From Streptomyces sp. MMG1533 (GTDB lineage: Bacteria; Actinomycetota; Actinomycetes; Streptomycetales; Streptomycetaceae): a stretch of DNA of 64,000 nt. The position numbers were made by a program, and so were the translations under genes. The notes below the pieces were generated by a model that was not told the DNA's origin, did not search any database, and was given only the letters and a program-made list of their open reading frames with translations. The number at the start of each line of letters is the position of its first letter. The stretch's first letter is position 1. This document shows positions 61,657 through 64,000 of the stretch, one piece after another. Location of the stretch: the NCBI RefSeq assembly GCF_001279775.1, contig NZ_LGDG01000233.1, positions 5,707-69,706 of the forward strand. The letters are read 5' to 3'.

Positions 61657-62676
61657 ATGGACCGCATTTCTGGCTTCCGCTCCCGCAGATTCGCCCCGGT
61701 CGTGGCAGTCGCCGCGGCTGCGGCCCTGACCCTCGCAGGCTGCTCCAGCAGCTCCGGCGGCAAGAAGGCCGAGGAGAGCGAGGCCGGCGCCTCCGCGGGC
61801 AAGGCCAGCACCCCCCGGATGACGGTCGCGCTGGTGACCCACCAGTCGCCCGGCGACACCTTCTGGGACATCGTCCGCAAGGGCGCCGAGGCCGCGGCCG
61901 CCAAGGACAACATCAAGCTGGTCTACTCCGCCGACCCGAACGCGGGCAACCAGGCCAACCTGGTGCAGAACGCGATAGACCAGAAGGTCGACGGCATAGC
62001 CATCACGCTCGCCAAGCCGGACGCCCTGAAGGACGTCGTGGGCAAGGCGAAGTCCGCGAACATACCCGTGGTCGGCCTCAACTCCGGTGTGAGCGAGTGG
62101 AAGAAGCTCGGCCTGATGGAGTTCTTCGGCCAGGACGAGACCGTCGCGGGCGAGGCGCTCGGCAAGCGGCTGAACGCGGCCGGCGCCAAGAACGCCGTCT
62201 GTGTCGTCCAGGAGCAGGGCAACATCGGCCTCACCCAGCGCTGCGCCGGCGTGGAGAAGACCTTCTCCGGCAAGCTGCAGACGCTGTTCGTCAACGGCAC
62301 CGACATGCCGTCCGTGAAGTCGACGATCACCGCCAAGCTCAAGCAGGACAGCTCCATCGACTACCTCGTCACCCTCGGCGCCCCCTTCGCGCTGACCGCG
62401 ACGCAGTCGGTGTCCGAGTCGGGCAGCAAGGCGAAGGTCGCCACGTTCGACCTCAACAAGCAGCTGACCGGCGCCATCGACAAGGGCACGATCGAGTTCG
62501 CCGTGGACCAGCAGCCCTACCTCCAGGGCTACCTGGCGATCGACTCCCTGTGGCTCTACAAGAACAACGGCAACTACATGGGCGGCGGTGAGCAGCCGGT
62601 ACTGACCGGGCCGGCCTTCGTCGACAAGACCAACGTCGACGCCGTGGCCTCGTTCGCCGCGAAGGGCACCAGGTGA
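61657..62676 (+). CDS. Sugar (probably myo-inositol) ABC importer, binding lipoprotein
   Basis: The 339-residue protein has a signal peptide with lipobox LTLAGC, then a Ser/Ala-rich linker and a periplasmic-binding type 1 fold: TVALVTHQSPGDTFWDIVRKGAEAAA, NQANLVQNAIDQKVDGIAI, IPVVGLNSG and ATFDLNKQLTGAI. These resemble RbsB/IatA-type pentose or inositol binding proteins. AGGAAAG lies 9 nt before the ATG. Its neighbours iolC and gntR make myo-inositol or a related cyclitol the best guess. The TGA overlaps the permease start. Confidence 0.85.
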   Translation: MDRISGFRSRRFAPVVAVAAAAALTLAGCSSSSGGKKAEESEAGASAGKASTPRMTVALVTHQSPGDTFWDIVRKGAEAAAAKDNIKLVYSADPNAGNQANLVQNAIDQKVDGIAITLAKPDALKDVVGKAKSANIPVVGLNSGVSEWKKLGLMEFFGQDETVAGEALGKRLNAAGAKNAVCVVQEQGNIGLTQRCAGVEKTFSGKLQTLFVNGTDMPSVKSTITAKLKQDSSIDYLVTLGAPFALTATQSVSESGSKAKVATFDLNKQLTGAIDKGTIEFAVDQQPYLQGYLAIDSLWLYKNNGNYMGGGEQPVLTGPAFVDKTNVDAVASFAAKGTR

Positions 62677-63752
62677 TGAGCATGACCCAGCATGCCGAGC
62701 CGGCGGTGACCACACCGCCGGCCTCCGGCCCGAAGCAGACCGACGGCCGGACCTCTCAACGCCCCCTGGCACTCCGACTGTTGGCCCGGCCCGAGGTCGG
62801 CGTCTTTCTCGGCGCGGCCGCGGTGTACGTGTTCTTCCTGATCGCTGCACCGCCGGTGCGTGACGGCAGCTCGATGGCCACGATCCTGTACCAGGCCTCG
62901 ACCATCGGCATCATGACCCTCCCGGTCGCCCTGCTGATGATCGGCGGCGAGTTCGACCTGTCGTCCGGCGTCGCGGTGCTCACCTCCGCACTGACCGCGA
63001 GCATGCTCACCTACCAGCTCACCGTCAACGTGTGGATGGGCGTGGTCGTCGCGCTGATCGTGTCGCTCGCGGTCGGCTTCTTCAACGGCTGGATGGTCGT
63101 GAAGACCGGGCTGCCGAGCTTCCTGGTCACGCTGGGCACCTTCCTGATCCTTCAGGGCGCCAACCTGGCGGTGACCAAGCTGGTCACCACCAACGTGGCC
63201 ACCGACGACATCAGCGACATGGACGGCTTCGACCAGGCGAAGAAGATCTTCGCCTCGTCCTTCGACATCGGCGGCGTCCAGGTCAAGATCACGATCTTCT
63301 ACTGGCTGGTCTTCGCGGCCATCGCGACCTGGGTGCTGCTGCGCACCAAGTACGGCAACTGGATCTTCGCGGTCGGCGGCAACAAGGAGTCCGCGCGGGC
63401 CGTCGGTGTCCCGGTGACCTTCACGAAGATCTCCCTGTTCATGCTGGTCGGCCTCGGCGCCTGGTTCGTCGGCATGCACCAGCTGTTCACCTTCAACACC
63501 GTCCAGTCCGGCGAGGGCGTCGGCCAGGAGCTCATCTACATCGCCGCGGCGGTGATCGGCGGCTGCCTGCTGACCGGCGGCTACGGCTCGGCTATCGGCC
63601 CGGTCTTCGGTGCCTTCATGTTCGGCATGGTGAACCAGGGCATCGTCTTCGCCGGCTGGAACCCCGACTGGTTCAAGGCCTTCCTCGGCGTGATGCTGCT
63701 CGGCGCCGTCCTGATCAATCTGTGGGTCCGCCAGTCGGCGACCCGGAGGTGA
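62676..63752 (+). CDS. Sugar ABC importer permease (CUT2/RbsC type)
   Basis: The 358-residue membrane protein has about ten helices. LMIGGEFDLSSGVAVLTSAL is the CUT2 signature (GGIDLS-like), followed by FFNGWMVVKTGLPSFLVTLGT and FAVGGNKESARAVGVPVTFTK. These match RbsC-type permeases that work as homodimers with one double ATPase. It is coupled to the binding-protein gene by TGATG, with an in-frame GTG three bases earlier as an alternative start. The ATPase gene follows 5 nt downstream. Confidence 0.87.
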   Translation: MSMTQHAEPAVTTPPASGPKQTDGRTSQRPLALRLLARPEVGVFLGAAAVYVFFLIAAPPVRDGSSMATILYQASTIGIMTLPVALLMIGGEFDLSSGVAVLTSALTASMLTYQLTVNVWMGVVVALIVSLAVGFFNGWMVVKTGLPSFLVTLGTFLILQGANLAVTKLVTTNVATDDISDMDGFDQAKKIFASSFDIGGVQVKITIFYWLVFAAIATWVLLRTKYGNWIFAVGGNKESARAVGVPVTFTKISLFMLVGLGAWFVGMHQLFTFNTVQSGEGVGQELIYIAAAVIGGCLLTGGYGSAIGPVFGAFMFGMVNQGIVFAGWNPDWFKAFLGVMLLGAVLINLWVRQSATRR

Positions 63753-63757
63753 CCCCC

Positions 63758-64000
63758 ATGACAACCAACGGAACCGGCACCCACGGCGCAGTCCTCGCCG
63801 ACACCGCCCCCGACAAGGACGCGCCGATCGTCGAACTGCGCGGTGCGGGCAAGTCCTACGGCAACATCCGCGCCCTGCACGGCGTCGGCCTCCAGGTCCA
63901 TCCGGGCCAGGTCACCTGTGTGCTGGGCGACAACGGCGCCGGCAAGTCCACCCTCATCAAGATCGTCTCCGGGCTGCACCAGCACACCGAGGGCGACTTC
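63758..64000 (+). CDS. Sugar ABC importer ATPase (cut by window end)
   Basis: The 81 codons present read MTTNGTGTHGAVLADTAPDK, then VELRGAGKSYGNIRALHGVG and Walker A as LGDNGAGKSTLIKIVSGL. This is the first half-site of an RbsA/MglA-type ATPase; CUT2 ATPases have two such modules, so several hundred residues lie beyond the window. GGAGGTGA lies upstream of the ATG at 63758. It completes the importer with the two genes before it. Confidence 0.88.
   Translation, partial: MTTNGTGTHGAVLADTAPDKDAPIVELRGAGKSYGNIRALHGVGLQVHPGQVTCVLGDNGAGKSTLIKIVSGLHQHTEGDF

Overview
The window is high-GC actinobacterial DNA, most likely from a Streptomyces chromosome. Third codon positions are almost all G or C, GTG starts are common, stop/start overlaps (TGATG, ATGA, GTGA) are frequent, and promoters have TTGACN / TAGGAT-like boxes. 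No statement here rests on a database search; family calls come from reading motifs and gene order.

Layout. 1-9.8 kb is ordinary chromosome: DUF3140 (partial), Dps, a thiolase, a TauE/SafE-type permease, a HAD-IIA phosphatase, a large unknown membrane protein, two cobalamin genes (cobK, cobF), a small Cys4 protein and a DUF309 protein. A tRNA-Pro(GGG) gene lies at 9.83 kb. Its last bases plus one more (16 bp) recur at 14.92 kb, so the 5 kb in between looks like an integrated segment whose only recognisable genes are a complete trehalose-type ABC importer (LpqY-SugA-SugB-SugC). An XRE regulator and an SDR follow. 17.1-27.8 kb holds a compact biosynthetic locus on the minus strand: a 2701-residue one-protein polyketide synthase (acyl ligase-ACP-KS-AT-DH-KR-ACP-TE), a translationally coupled flavin halogenase, and a GH43-type glycosidase. 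A Nudix hydrolase and a TetR regulator come next.

29.6-57.7 kb is an exopolysaccharide / cell-wall glycopolymer locus. It encodes a fused aminotransferase-4,6-dehydratase, an LCP ligase, several glycosyltransferases, a Wzz/BY-kinase-like protein with a broken P-loop, a fused Wzy-GT2 protein, a TylF-type methyltransferase, a Wzx flippase, a phosphoglycosyl transferase, UDP-sugar epimerases (including GalE) and UDP-glucose dehydrogenase. A GH15 enzyme and a membrane GGDEF-EAL protein lie within it. Four transcription units in this locus share the same promoter design: TTGACY-like -35, 17-bp spacer, -10, then at once a conserved 24-bp near-palindrome covering the predicted start of transcription. 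The first copy lies beside the divergent tetR gene. This looks like a dedicated, locus-wide operator.

58-64 kb has an aldo/keto reductase and a myo-inositol catabolism/uptake region: GntR regulator, an internally deleted iolD, iolC, and a divergent ABC importer (binding protein, permease, partial ATPase) cut by the window end.

How the genes work together. The EPS locus has most of a Wzy-type pathway: activated sugars (Ugd, epimerases, dehydratase-aminotransferase), lipid-linked initiation, extension by GTs, flipping (Wzx), polymerisation (Wzy), length control (Wzz) and attachment to the wall (LCP), with a c-di-GMP enzyme inside the locus. In the PKS locus the ligase domain should load an acid, one malonyl extension with ketoreduction and dehydration should give an alpha,beta-unsaturated acyl chain, and a Cys-type thioesterase should release it, with chlorination or bromination by the halogenase. 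Gene decay is visible at several places: iolD, partial Nudix copies, epimerase/rmlA remnants and an orphan 3' fragment at 8.0 kb.
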